Below are positions 1 to 8,755 of a stretch of 64,000 bases of DNA, one piece after another (the first letter of the stretch is position 1; every line of letters begins with the position of its first letter). Both the position numbers and the translations under genes were made by a program. The DNA comes from Hassallia sp050875635 (GTDB lineage: Bacteria; Cyanobacteriota; Cyanobacteriia; Cyanobacteriales; Nostocaceae), in the NCBI RefSeq assembly GCF_050875635.1, contig NZ_JBPAOH010000007.1:1-64000 (forward strand), in the 5' to 3' direction. A model generated the notes under the pieces. That model was not told where the DNA came from, did no database searches, and saw only the letters and a program-made list of their open reading frames with translations.

Positions 1-1993
1 TCAGGGTAGAGATTTCCAATCCTTTCTCTAGATCCCACAGTTTCAGGGTATTGTCAGATGAAGCAGAAACGGCTGTTTTTCCATCGGGTGCGATCGCTAC
101 TGCACTTACCCAGTTATTATGACCAGTCAGGGTAGAGATTTCCAATCCTTTCTCTAGATCCCACAGTTTCAGGGTATTGTCAGATGAAGCAGAAACGGCT
201 GTTTTTCCATCGGGTGCGATCGCTACTGCTGTTACCGAGTTATTATGACCAGTCAGGGTAGAGATTTCCAATTTTTTCTCTAGATCCCACAGTTTCAGGG
301 TAAAGTCATATGAAGCAGAAACGGCTGTTTTTCCATCGGGTGCGATCGCTACTGCTGTTACCCAGAAGTTATGACCAGTCAGGGTAGAGATTTCCAATCC
401 TTTCTCTAGATTCCACAGTTTCAGGGTTTTGTCCTCTGAAGCAGAAACGGCAGTTTTTCCATCTGGTGCGATCGCTACTGCACTTACGTAGTGATTATGA
501 CCTGTCAGGGTAGAGATTTCCTTTGCTGTCTGTAGATTCCACAGTTTCAGGGTAAAGTCATGTGAAGCAGAAACGGCAGTTTTTCCATCGGGTGCGATCG
601 CTACTGCATTTACCCAGGAATTATGACCAGTCAGGGTAGAGATTTCCAATCCTTTCTCTAGATCCCACAGTTTCAGGGTACTGTCCTCTGAAGCAGAAAC
701 GGCAGTTTTTCCATCTGGTGCGATCGCTACTGCACTTACGTAGTCGTTATGACCTGTCAGGGTAGAGATTTCCAATCCTTTCTCTAGATCCCACAGTTTC
801 AGGGTATTGTCATGTGAAGCAGAAACGGCAGTTTTTCCATCTGGTGCGATCGCTACTGCACTTACTATGGAATTATGACCTGTCAGGGTAGAGATTTCCA
901 ATCCTTTCTTTAGATCCCACAGTTTCAGGGTATTGTCAGATGAAGCAGAAACGGCTGTTTTTCCATCGGGTGCGATCGCTACTGCATTTACCCAGTCGTT
1001 ATGACCTGTCAGAGTAGAGATTTCCTTTGCTGTCTGTAGATCCCACAGTTTCAGGGTAAAGTCACCAGAAGCAGAAACGGCTGTTTTTCCATCGGGTGCG
1101 ATCGCTACTGCCCATACCGAGTCATTATGACCTGTCAGGGTAGAGATTTCCAATCCTTTCTTTAGATCCCACAGTTTCAGGGTAAAGTCACCAGAAGCAG
1201 AAACGGCTGTTTTTCCATCGGGTGCGATCGCTACTGCTGTTACGTAGTCATTATGACCTGTCAGGGTAGAGATTTCCAATCCTTTCTTTAGATCCCACAG
1301 TTTCAGGGTATTGTCAGATGAAGCAGAAACGGCAGTTTTTCCATCGGGTGCGATCGCTACTGCACTTACGTAGAGGTTATGACCAGTCAGGGTAGAGATT
1401 TCCTTTTCTGTCTCTAGATCCCACAGTTTCAGGGTAAAGTCATATGAAGCAGAAACGGCTGTTTTTCCATCGGGTGCGATCGCTACTGCTGTTACCCAGT
1501 CGTTATGACCAGTCAGGGTACGCAGTAGGTTTCCGCTTGGAGTGGTTAAGCTAGCTGTAATCGGACGAAATCGAGGAATTTCACTTTTACTTTGTTGTGC
1601 ATCTGCCAATATTTTTTGAATTTCTCGCTGGGGAAAACTCTGCAATCTCCCCCATAATTGTCCTACTAATTGATTTCGGTCTTGATTCAAAACATGTGCC
1701 GATAACTGTAGCGCACGTTGAATTAATTTGAGGGTTTTGACTTGTTCGGGGTCTAGTTTCTCTTTTGAGTTATCAATCAAAGCATAATCTCTGATCAAGG
1801 GTTCTACTCCAAACAGAGGTTTTACTCCAGACTCAGAATATTGAATTTTCAGAGAAATAAAATCAAAATCTGTGAGAAGTTGATAATAATTATCTAAATA
1901 TTCTAACTCCCAAGATTCTTCCGGGTTTTTATCGAGATAAAACCTTTTTTTCTCTTGGTTAAAAGATGTGAATTTAGTGGCAATTTCTCCCAT
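1..1993 (-). CDS. WD40 repeat protein (C-terminus beyond window)
   Basis: Read leftward from ATG at 1993; the frame stays open to base 1, so the protein is partial here. About 150 residues without repeats come first (starting MGEIATKFTSFNQEKKRF), a typical linker between a STAND ATPase and its propeller. From about base 1520 leftward come WD40 units of 42 residues (126 bp), each with a DGKTAVSAS stretch, a TLKLWDL strand and a LTGH turn. Twelve HIP1 sites (GCGATCGC) fall exactly 126 bp apart from 90 to 1476, one per repeat, and the units are nearly identical, so the array was recently amplified or homogenised. WD40 propellers act as protein-binding or ligand-sensing platforms. The upstream gene is a NACHT ATPase in the same reading frame, separated by a single stop codon, so the two probably form, or once formed, one STAND receptor. 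No strong ribosome-binding site precedes the ATG. Confidence 0.85.
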   Translation of the reverse strand, partial: MGEIATKFTSFNQEKKRFYLDKNPEESWELEYLDNYYQLLTDFDFISLKIQYSESGVKPLFGVEPLIRDYALIDNSKEKLDPEQVKTLKLIQRALQLSAHVLNQDRNQLVGQLWGRLQSFPQREIQKILADAQQSKSEIPRFRPITASLTTPSGNLLRTLTGHNDWVTAVAIAPDGKTAVSASYDFTLKLWDLETEKEISTLTGHNLYVSAVAIAPDGKTAVSASSDNTLKLWDLKKGLEISTLTGHNDYVTAVAIAPDGKTAVSASGDFTLKLWDLKKGLEISTLTGHNDSVWAVAIAPDGKTAVSASGDFTLKLWDLQTAKEISTLTGHNDWVNAVAIAPDGKTAVSASSDNTLKLWDLKKGLEISTLTGHNSIVSAVAIAPDGKTAVSASHDNTLKLWDLEKGLEISTLTGHNDYVSAVAIAPDGKTAVSASEDSTLKLWDLEKGLEISTLTGHNSWVNAVAIAPDGKTAVSASHDFTLKLWNLQTAKEISTLTGHNHYVSAVAIAPDGKTAVSASEDKTLKLWNLEKGLEISTLTGHNFWVTAVAIAPDGKTAVSASYDFTLKLWDLEKKLEISTLTGHNNSVTAVAIAPDGKTAVSASSDNTLKLWDLEKGLEISTLTGHNNWVSAVAIAPDGKTAVSASSDNTLKLWDLEKGLEISTL

Positions 1994-1999
1994 TTTAGT

Positions 2000-3661
2000 T
2001 TAACCATTCAAATATTGATAAATTTTTTCCTTAATTTCTTTAAATCTCCTTTTATTTTTATTTCCATCTAGCTTGGGTTGCTCTTGTAGAAATTCAAAAA
2101 AACTGCGATGATAAATAGTGTAGTAAGTTTTTTCTTTCTTATCTTCTTGTACTTTTCTAGGTGTTATATACTCTACCCATTGACCTAAAATCTTTTCTAT
2201 AGGAAATATATCCTCATCGAGAATATCAGCAATCGTATCTGATGATACTGCCTCACCTCTGACAAGCAAAATAAAGAGGATTTTTGCGTTAATGTCATTG
2301 TCATCATTATCCATACCCATACGCTGCCAATGAGTTATATAATATTGCTTAAGTCCATCTGGTAATCCTTTTAAACTCAGGTCATTATATTTACCAGTAG
2401 CGATCGCTGGTAAAACATAGCGTAAGTACATAAAATTATTTTGACTTTTTTCCGCTAACTTATCAACAAACTCTGTTTGATCAATAGGCGGATTTTGTTT
2501 TTCTATCCACTGATTTAATTCAATGACTTCTTCCGTATTTTTCGCCGAATTTGGATTTTTAATTAATTGTTGAATCCATTGTCTAATTTCATCTTTACTC
2601 ATCTTAAGAAATGAGCGCAAATACTCTTTTATATCTTCTTGACTATATTTTTGATAATCACCTTTTGTTAAATCCAATTCATCTACAGGAGTATCTGGAG
2701 ACGAAGTTAAACGTTTGCTTGCTTGATTAAAAGGTCTTCTGGTCAGTAAAAAATAAACTCCATCGGGAAGACTTTGGGGTAAATCTAAAAGATTACTATT
2801 TCCTTCTTGTTCTACTTCATCCAGTGCATCAACAACAATTACAAGTTTTTGTCCGTTTAGTGCTTCACTGACTTTTTGCAATAAATTTCTTAAATCAGCG
2901 TTGTCTGCATTTTGGAGAGAATAACGCTTGATTAACTGTTGACGAATACTAGCTAAAAACTTTTCTGGTTTGTTCTCTCCTATTGCAAAAACATTAAAAT
3001 AACAAGGAAAATTAGTAGCTAAAACGTATTGAGCAGCGATGGCACTTTTACCCATCCCTGCATCACCAATCACAGTAAAATAACCCTTTTTTTCCTTTTC
3101 AACGAAATCTATAATCGCCTGAAAAACAAACTTACGACCACAAAATAAACGAGTTTTTTCAGAAATTAAGGCTTTAAATTCTTTGGGATAAACATCTAAA
3201 TCCCAATGTGGATAAGTTTGCTCTGGAGGAATCAGGAATTTTTTAGATGCACTGTCTTTAGCCACAGAGATAAAAACTTCACCAAATTTCTCTAATTCTG
3301 CTGATATATTAATGTTAGCTTTGCGGATATTAGTGTCTAAATCAGTATCTTTCTTAAGAAACTTGCGGATATATTCTACGAACTCAAACGGAGTATTATT
3401 AGTATAAGCATTCCAAAAAGAATCTTTAGTTTCTTTCTCTCTAAACAGGTTTAAGATTGCTTCCGGCTTAAATACACCATACCTTACCAGAGTGTGAGCA
3501 TAAACAGTATCAACATCATCGGGAATTTGGGTAGGATTGAGTTTTAATTCGTGTAGAATTTTGATTACAGCTTCGTTTTTTTGAGCTTGTTTGATGATTG
3601 GTTGACCAGCTTGAGGAGCATGTTTAATAATCATTGAAGTAATGGCGGCAAATTCTATCAT
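2000..3661 (-). CDS. STAND/NACHT-type NTPase
   Basis: This 553-residue protein has an N-terminal helical region (about 1-150), then a P-loop NTPase core with Walker A GDAGMGKSA (199-207) and Walker B LVIVVDALDE (273-282) followed by a sensor-like LLTRRP stretch. This matches the NACHT branch of STAND ATPases, which couple nucleotide-driven oligomerisation to signalling or defence. The C-terminal half is helical, as in the winged-helix and superhelical regions of such proteins. The reading frame ends with TAA at 2000-2002, and the WD40 gene begins only two codons later in the same frame. In many cyanobacterial homologues ATPase and WD40 array are one chain, so this may be a nonsense-split gene. 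The specific ligand and effector cannot be told from sequence. Confidence 0.8.
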   Translation of the reverse strand: MIEFAAITSMIIKHAPQAGQPIIKQAQKNEAVIKILHELKLNPTQIPDDVDTVYAHTLVRYGVFKPEAILNLFREKETKDSFWNAYTNNTPFEFVEYIRKFLKKDTDLDTNIRKANINISAELEKFGEVFISVAKDSASKKFLIPPEQTYPHWDLDVYPKEFKALISEKTRLFCGRKFVFQAIIDFVEKEKKGYFTVIGDAGMGKSAIAAQYVLATNFPCYFNVFAIGENKPEKFLASIRQQLIKRYSLQNADNADLRNLLQKVSEALNGQKLVIVVDALDEVEQEGNSNLLDLPQSLPDGVYFLLTRRPFNQASKRLTSSPDTPVDELDLTKGDYQKYSQEDIKEYLRSFLKMSKDEIRQWIQQLIKNPNSAKNTEEVIELNQWIEKQNPPIDQTEFVDKLAEKSQNNFMYLRYVLPAIATGKYNDLSLKGLPDGLKQYYITHWQRMGMDNDDNDINAKILFILLVRGEAVSSDTIADILDEDIFPIEKILGQWVEYITPRKVQEDKKEKTYYTIYHRSFFEFLQEQPKLDGNKNKRRFKEIKEKIYQYLNG

Positions 3662-3741
3662 GATTTATTACCTAAAATTTACTATTTTGCTTACGAGTAG
3701 TATACCAAATTCATAAATATTGAATAGACATCTCCAGTATT

Positions 3742-3772
3742 GTAGGGTGTGTTACGGCTTCCGTAACGCACC
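3742..3772. repeat. Dispersed palindrome, GTGCGTTA/TAACGCAC family
   Basis: An imperfect inverted repeat with 12-base arms (GGTGTGTTACGG and CCGTAACGCACC) around a CTT loop. It lies in the 285-bp spacer between the NACHT gene and the next gene. Related palindromes carrying the same GTGCGTTA core occur at 8441-8467 and 18440-18465, and weaker versions near 9983-10010 and 56958-56993, so this is a dispersed family. Confidence 0.7.
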
Positions 3773-3946
3773 AAAACCTTGGGGTGGTGCGATCTTCCTA
3801 CGGCATAACACAACGGCAATATTGGGGGAGGAAAATCCACACCCAAATTTGCCTCCCCTACGTGTATTTTCTACGTGTATTTTCAAAAATCAAACCGGAT
3901 TCCTATATCAGGACGATCGCATGTTCGTTAAAAGGTAGGTTGAAAA

Positions 3947-4567
3947 TTAAACAGCTACCAGATTATTTAGCTGCGATTCACACTGTTGAAAGACATAATT
4001 AACAGCAGCGAATAATTTCTCTAGTTCATAAATGGTGTATGGAGTAACATTTCTAGTGAACACGTTTTTTTCCAGCTTACCAAATTGCCATGTTCCACCA
4101 TTAGAAACAATACCAAAGACAATTATTTCAAGTTCTCCATTCAGTCTTTGCGCTGCAATCATTTCTGCTAAACACTGTGCCCAACCTGCTTCAAAATTAT
4201 CTTGCTTTGCTTCGACTAAGATAAAATATGGTTGATCAAATACAACTTTCCCCAAAGGAGACTTTTTCGCCAGAATATATTCCGGAAAACCTGATAATTT
4301 TTCATCAAAATTCAGCGAGTGATGACTCCATAAAATAAAATTGTTGAGATATTGCTTCCAAACTTCTTTGAGAACTGGATAAATCAAATTTTCACAAATA
4401 GCAAATTCTGAACTATCAACAACAGCCTCCCGCATCATTAATTCTAAATCTTCTCGAAAATAATTAGAGATATTAAACGCAGTTTCTACAATAAAATTTG
4501 CTTCAGTATAAAAAACCTGAAACGCTTTCAAGACTTCACCGATAGTTTTGTAACTACTGAAAGCCAT
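3947..4567 (-). CDS. Conserved cyanobacterial hypothetical protein, PD-(D/E)XK-like
   Basis: A 206-residue soluble protein without signal peptide or membrane segment. The central part reads YFILVEAKQDNFEAGWAQC, an acidic-x-Lys element (EAK) followed by a helix with Gln. This is the layout of the PD-(D/E)XK nuclease fold's second acidic motif. Short proteins of this kind are common and often multicopy in filamentous cyanobacteria, usually annotated as hypothetical. A nuclease activity is an inference from this motif alone; the fold has many non-nuclease members. The gene starts at ATG 4567, 21 bp downstream of the ABC ATPase gene on the same strand, so the two may be cotranscribed, although no functional link is evident. 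Confidence 0.6.
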   Translation of the reverse strand: MAFSSYKTIGEVLKAFQVFYTEANFIVETAFNISNYFREDLELMMREAVVDSSEFAICENLIYPVLKEVWKQYLNNFILWSHHSLNFDEKLSGFPEYILAKKSPLGKVVFDQPYFILVEAKQDNFEAGWAQCLAEMIAAQRLNGELEIIVFGIVSNGGTWQFGKLEKNVFTRNVTPYTIYELEKLFAAVNYVFQQCESQLNNLVAV

Positions 4568-4588
4568 ATAAACTCCTATTAAATAATT

Positions 4589-5698
4589 TCACTTAGGCTG
4601 ATATAAAGCCTCACCCGTACTCGCATCAAACACAAACAACTGATGCATATCTAATTCTAAAGTCAAGCGATCGCCTGAACGCAAACACACATCCGCACCT
4701 GCTTGCACATTTACCAAAACCCCCGGAGAACCAACTAAACCCCCCCTAATCAAAGTCTCCCTTCCCAAAGGTTCCACCACCTTCACCTCAATCTCTAACT
4801 CTCCTTCTTCGCGCTCTTCGCATCTTCGCGGTTCGTTAATATAAATATGTTCCGGTCTAATCCCCAAATCAAAACCTTGCCCTTGCTGCGGTTTCAACTC
4901 CTCCCGAATATTAAGCGGAATTCCTATTACTTGACCACCCAAATCAAAAGCATTATTTTTAAACTTAGCCGGCAAAATATTCATCGGTGGACTACCTAAA
5001 AAAGTCGCCACCATCCGATTCTGAGGACGCCCATAAATACTTTGCGGATCGCCAATTTGTTGAATTCGTCCGTTATTTAGCACCACAATCTTATCAGCCA
5101 AAGTCATCGCTTCAACTTGATCGTGAGTAACATAAATCGTCGTAATTCCCAACTTTTGATGTAGCTGTTTCAACTCAGCCCTAGTATCATCTCGCAACTG
5201 GGCATCTAAATTAGATAAAGGTTCATCAAGTAGAAAAACTTGAGGTTCACGAGCGATCGCTCTACCTAATGCTACCCGTTGTTGCTGTCCCCCCGAAAGT
5301 TGTTTTGGTTTGCGATCTAGCAGATGTTCCAGAGAAAGCGATCGCGCTACCGTCACTACCCTTTCTTGAATCGTCTTCGCGTCAAATTTTCGCATCTGCA
5401 ACCCAAAAGCGATATTTTGCGCTACCGTCATATGCGGATACAGCGCGTAATTTTGGAAAACCATCGCTACATCCCGCTGTCTTGCGGGGATATTATTCAC
5501 TAAGCGATCGCCGATAAACAGTTTGCCAGAAGTCGCAGATTCTAAACCAGCGATCGTCCTGAGAATTGTAGACTTACCGCAACCCGATGGTCCCACCAAA
5601 ACCCAAAATTCACCATCGGGAATTTCAAAGGTAATATCCTCGATAGCGGTGACGTTGTTAAACCTGCGTTTGATGTCTTCTAAACGAACATTTGCCAT
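4589..5698 (-). CDS. ugpC: ABC transporter ATP-binding protein, MalK/UgpC type
   Basis: A 369-residue ATPase of the carbohydrate-importer (CUT1) class. Visible motifs are Walker A GPSGCGKST (36-44), Q-loop Q82, signature LSGGQQQRVALGRA (from 134), Walker B VFLLDEPLSNLD (from 154) and the switch His in THDQ (192). A C-terminal TOBE/OB regulatory domain begins near residue 235. It energises uptake of sugars or glycerol-3-phosphate and, as is common in cyanobacteria, stands apart from permease and binding-protein genes, so one ATPase may serve several importers. Oddly, residues 288-300 (NEPRRCEEREEGE) are encoded by a copy of a dispersed intergenic repeat found elsewhere in the window, apparently inserted in frame within the TOBE region. 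The exact substrate is not determinable here. Confidence 0.9.
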   Translation of the reverse strand: MANVRLEDIKRRFNNVTAIEDITFEIPDGEFWVLVGPSGCGKSTILRTIAGLESATSGKLFIGDRLVNNIPARQRDVAMVFQNYALYPHMTVAQNIAFGLQMRKFDAKTIQERVVTVARSLSLEHLLDRKPKQLSGGQQQRVALGRAIAREPQVFLLDEPLSNLDAQLRDDTRAELKQLHQKLGITTIYVTHDQVEAMTLADKIVVLNNGRIQQIGDPQSIYGRPQNRMVATFLGSPPMNILPAKFKNNAFDLGGQVIGIPLNIREELKPQQGQGFDLGIRPEHIYINEPRRCEEREEGELEIEVKVVEPLGRETLIRGGLVGSPGVLVNVQAGADVCLRSGDRLTLELDMHQLFVFDASTGEALYQPK

Positions 5699-5703
5699 TC
5701 TAC

Positions 5704-5736
5704 GATTTTAGATTTTAGATTTTAGATTTTAGATTT
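5704..5736. repeat. Heptanucleotide tandem repeat (GATTTTA)
   Basis: Four exact copies of GATTTTA in tandem (5704-5731) plus a partial fifth. They lie directly upstream of the ABC ATPase start codon. Heptameric short tandem repeats are typical of filamentous cyanobacterial intergenic DNA. Confidence 0.8.
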
Positions 5737-5807
5737 ATGGCTTGTATGGGTGGGGTTTCACCGTCCCTACATTTGGATGAAATTACTACCTTTTCAATAC
5801 TTATAAA

Positions 5808-5999
5808 TTACGGGATAATTTCATCTTTTTCTTGTTCTAAACACAGTTGAATTACTTCTTTCATATTCGCCATCAACTCGTCTATTGTTTCTCCTTGGCT
5901 ATAACAAGCTTTGAGATAGGGAACTTCCCCAATATAATATCCATCTTCGTCACGCTCAATGATGACGTAAAATTCGCGTTTGCTGGTATTTATCGTCAT
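5808..5999 (-). CDS. HicB-like small protein (orphan antitoxin fold)
   Basis: A 63-residue protein with the HicB N-terminal pattern: a short beta strand FYVIIERDEDGYYIGEVP, then a loop ending in YSQGETIDELMANMKEV. This is the ferredoxin-like partial RNase-H fold of HicB antitoxins. No HicA gene lies beside it, and the protein lacks a C-terminal DNA-binding domain, so it is an orphan antitoxin or a solo HicB-like protein. It lies 16 bp from the end of gun4 on the same strand and may be transcribed with it. Confidence 0.65.
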   Translation of the reverse strand: MTINTSKREFYVIIERDEDGYYIGEVPYLKACYSQGETIDELMANMKEVIQLCLEQEKDEIIP

Positions 6000-6015
6000 A
6001 TGTATTTACCCGTGT

Positions 6016-6738
6016 TTATTTTGCATTAGTCCAAGCTGGATGAGAAAATAACGAAGCAATTACACGCACCCCGCGCAGTTGATTAGAAAGTGGTAAGTGA
6101 CCTTTAGGTGCGCTTAAATCCCAGGTAAACTCGTTAGGATAACGTGTCCAATTGTTGCCATTTTTCCAGCCAATTTTTGACCAAAAGTTCTCCCAATTTT
6201 TACTTAATCCCAACCAAATTTCTCGCTGTACTGAAAAGCCAAATTTTCCTTGAGAGTGAACTAACCACAGATGATTAATCGTCTGTAAGTCAGTAATGGG
6301 AAAATTTTCTACTTCGGTAAAATACAACCATTTTCTTTGGACAGCCGTTGATCCTGCGAGTTCGCACATTTTTTGCAAAGTCAAGCGATCGGCTGCTTGA
6401 AAGTCTTGGACGGCAAGTAGCTGTTGCAAAGGATTGTAATCAATCCCGCACTCTGATTTTAGAGGTACAATTCCCTCAGGGAAATAAGAGAGCAGAAATT
6501 CTTTTGCTTTGGGTGCATTAGACTTGAAGAGGACTTGATAGGCATTGCCATCAATCCAAGTCGCTTTAGTCTCACGACGTTTTAGTAAAAACTCCATCAA
6601 TGCGTGCAATCCTTCATCACCGAGGTCTGAGAGCTGTAGAATCAGTTGTTGTTGGACACCGATAGACCCAGCGATTAACTGTTTAAGCAAAAGGTCGATG
6701 TCATTAGCAGTGCCTGGTACAATCATTGGATCTGTCAT
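6016..6738 (-). CDS. gun4: GUN4 tetrapyrrole-binding regulator of Mg-chelatase
   Basis: A 240-residue protein with the two-part architecture of cyanobacterial Gun4: an N-terminal helical bundle (about 1-85) and the GUN4 core (about 90-235). The core carries the CGIDYNPLQQLLAVQDFQAAD stretch and the C-terminal GHLPLSNQLRGVRVIASLF region. Gun4 binds protoporphyrin IX and Mg-protoporphyrin and stimulates Mg-chelatase in the chlorophyll branch. Length and domain order match stand-alone Gun4 rather than the larger GUN4-domain kinases of cyanobacteria. The ATG at 6738 has a GGAA stretch about six bases upstream. It is divergent from icd. Confidence 0.87.
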   Translation of the reverse strand: MTDPMIVPGTANDIDLLLKQLIAGSIGVQQQLILQLSDLGDEGLHALMEFLLKRRETKATWIDGNAYQVLFKSNAPKAKEFLLSYFPEGIVPLKSECGIDYNPLQQLLAVQDFQAADRLTLQKMCELAGSTAVQRKWLYFTEVENFPITDLQTINHLWLVHSQGKFGFSVQREIWLGLSKNWENFWSKIGWKNGNNWTRYPNEFTWDLSAPKGHLPLSNQLRGVRVIASLFSHPAWTNAK

Positions 6739-7016
6739 GCAATTTCCGGAGTGTTAGCGTAATAGAGCGATCGCTATAGCCGTGCATTCTGTAAGCTGAA
6801 GCATTGATAGCGAAATGTAGTTTACTATTTTTGAGCGTACAAAAAGCAATGGTTTGACCGAATCCCTTACCTTTGTTTTCTAACCTACACCGAGAATAAG
6901 GGTAAATTTTCCGCCTCATAAATGGGTGAAAACAAGACACAGTACAATCTGCCGTCACTCTCAAGAACCATTTTCTCAACCAAAGCGGCAGCGTATTTAT
7001 TAGGAGTGTGTAATAT

Positions 7017-8438
7017 ATGTACGACAAGATTACCCCCCCCACAACCGGAGCAAAAATCTCCTTTTCTAATACTGAACCGATTGTGCCTGATAATCCAATT
7101 ATCCCTTTTATTCGCGGCGATGGCACAGGAATAGATATTTGGCCCGCAGCCCAAAAGGTACTTGATGCTGCGGTAGAAGTAGCATACAAAGGCACGCGCA
7201 AAATTAGCTGGTTTAAGGTTTACGCTGGGGATGAAGCTTGCGAATTATACGGGACATATCAGTATTTACCCGAAGACACCCTCACGGCGATTAAAGAATA
7301 TGGTGTGGCAATAAAGGGACCTTTGACAACTCCCATCGGCGGCGGAATTCGTTCTTTAAACGTGGCATTGCGGCAAATTTTTGACCTTTACGCCTGCGTG
7401 CGTCCTTGCCGCTATTATGCAGGTACGCCCTCACCGCATAAAAATCCCGAAAAACTCGATGTGATTGTTTATCGGGAAAATACGGAGGATATTTATTTGG
7501 GGATTGAGTGGCGACAAGGAAGCGAAATAGGCGATCGCCTGATCAAAATCCTCAACGAAGAATTGATCCCCGCCACCCCAGAACACGGTAAAAAGCAAAT
7601 TCCCCTCGATTCGGGTATTGGCATCAAACCCATCAGCAAAAAGGGTTCCCAGCGCCTTGTACGCCGTGCAATGAAACACGCCTTGCTTTTGCCGAAAAAT
7701 AAGCAAATGGTGACTTTGGTGCATAAAGGCAACATTATGAAGTACACCGAAGGTGCTTTTCGCGATTGGGGTTACGAATTAGCAACCAGCGAGTTTCGCA
7801 AAGAGTGCGTCACGGAAAGAGAATCTTGGATTTTGAGTAATAAAGAGAAAAATTCCGAGATTTCCTCAGAAGAAAACGCCCGGATGATCGATCCTGGGTA
7901 TGATGCTTTAACTGAAGAGAAGAAAGCGCAAATTGTCAAGGAAGTTGAAACAGTTCTTAATGAAATTTGGTCAAGTCACGGTAACGGCAAGTGGAAAGAT
8001 AAGGTGATGGTGAACGATCGCATTGCCGATAGTATTTTTCAACAAATCCAAACTCGACCAGATGAGTATTCGATTTTGGCGACAATGAACTTAAACGGCG
8101 ATTATTTATCTGATGCAGCAGCAGCGATCGTCGGGGGATTGGGGATGGGACCTGGGGCAAATATTGGCGATGCTTGTGCAATATTTGAAGCTACCCACGG
8201 CACCGCACCGAAACACGCTGGATTAGATCGGATAAATCCGGGTTCGGTGATTTTGTCGGGGGTGATGATGTTGGAATATATGGGTTGGCAAGAAGCAGCG
8301 GACTTGATAAAGGAAGGATTGGGGAATGCGATCGCGCAGGGTGAAGTTACCTATGATTTAGCGCGTTTGCTAGAACCGCCGGTTGAACCGTTGAAGTGTT
8401 CCGAGTTTGCTGAAGCGATAATTAAGCAGTTTAAATAA
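7017..8438 (+). CDS. icd: NADP-dependent isocitrate dehydrogenase
   Basis: A 473-residue enzyme that oxidatively decarboxylates isocitrate to 2-oxoglutarate, the carbon skeleton for ammonium assimilation in cyanobacteria. Recognisable segments include FIRGDGTGIDIWPAAQ near the N-terminus, the isocitrate-binding SLNVALRQIFDLYACVRPC, and NLNGDYLSDAAAAIVGG with GDACAIFEATHGTAPKHAG in the nucleotide-binding part. Length matches the cyanobacterial type. A good ribosome-binding site (TAGGAG) ends about ten bases before ATG 7017. The last 95 bp (8344-8438) are duplicated at 9806-9901. NtcA control is known for this gene in cyanobacteria, but no canonical GTA-N8-TAC site was found in the upstream 250 bp. 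Confidence 0.96.
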   Translation: MYDKITPPTTGAKISFSNTEPIVPDNPIIPFIRGDGTGIDIWPAAQKVLDAAVEVAYKGTRKISWFKVYAGDEACELYGTYQYLPEDTLTAIKEYGVAIKGPLTTPIGGGIRSLNVALRQIFDLYACVRPCRYYAGTPSPHKNPEKLDVIVYRENTEDIYLGIEWRQGSEIGDRLIKILNEELIPATPEHGKKQIPLDSGIGIKPISKKGSQRLVRRAMKHALLLPKNKQMVTLVHKGNIMKYTEGAFRDWGYELATSEFRKECVTERESWILSNKEKNSEISSEENARMIDPGYDALTEEKKAQIVKEVETVLNEIWSSHGNGKWKDKVMVNDRIADSIFQQIQTRPDEYSILATMNLNGDYLSDAAAAIVGGLGMGPGANIGDACAIFEATHGTAPKHAGLDRINPGSVILSGVMMLEYMGWQEAADLIKEGLGNAIAQGEVTYDLARLLEPPVEPLKCSEFAEAIIKQFK

Positions 8439-8440
8439 TC

Positions 8441-8467
8441 GTAGGGTGCGTTAATAACGCACCCTAC
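8441..8467. repeat. Perfect 13-bp inverted repeat after icd
   Basis: Arms GTAGGGTGCGTTA and TAACGCACCCTAC surround a single A. It starts two bases after the icd stop codon and could fold in the transcript, but there is no T-run, so it is a dispersed palindrome more than a classical terminator. It belongs to the same family as 3742-3772 and 18440-18465. Confidence 0.85.
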
Positions 8468-8479
8468 TAACGCACCTTT

Positions 8480-8755
8480 TCAATCAGTATTATTAGCGTC
8501 TGGCTGTTCATCAATTGCTTCATTTGCTGATTGTTCAGGAGTTTTTTCTTGTGATAAATTTTCCAACAAGCCAGCAGTTTTTAGCAAGTGCCGCAGCAAG
8601 CCTATTTTCAAGTCTTTATTACCGTGAATGGGTATAGAAATTCGGGATGTAACACCAGTTTTGCCATAGATATGATGACTACCTTGAACCCGTAATAATA
8701 TCCAACCGTTAGCTTCTAACAGCTTCGCTAACTGTTTGCCAGACATTGAGTTCAT
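8480..8755 (-). CDS. hicA: HicA-type mRNA interferase toxin
   Basis: A 91-residue protein of the YcfA/HicA family. The double-stranded-RNA-binding-like fold is shown by MSGKQLAKLLEANGWILLRVQGSHHIY, with the conserved catalytic His in GSHHIYGK, followed by ISIPIHGNKDLKIGLLRHLLKTAG. HicA toxins cleave mRNA and are neutralised by HicB. The start codon overlaps the stop of the upstream hicB by four bases (ATGA), showing translational coupling with antitoxin first. The C-terminal 20 residues are an acidic extension not needed for the fold. Confidence 0.88.
   Translation of the reverse strand: MNSMSGKQLAKLLEANGWILLRVQGSHHIYGKTGVTSRISIPIHGNKDLKIGLLRHLLKTAGLLENLSQEKTPEQSANEAIDEQPDANNTD

Noticed and set aside
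1..1520. Regular 126-bp repeats considered as non-coding satellite DNA
   Set aside because: The period is a multiple of three, and every unit translates into a good WD40 repeat without stops.
6750..7016. NtcA binding site upstream of icd
   Set aside because: The only GTA...TAC pair near the start has seven bases between halves and overlaps the start codon; the consensus requires eight.
6704..7201. 165-codon open frame overlapping gun4 and icd
   Set aside because: It lies antisense to the icd start and the gun4 start and shows no protein-like pattern.
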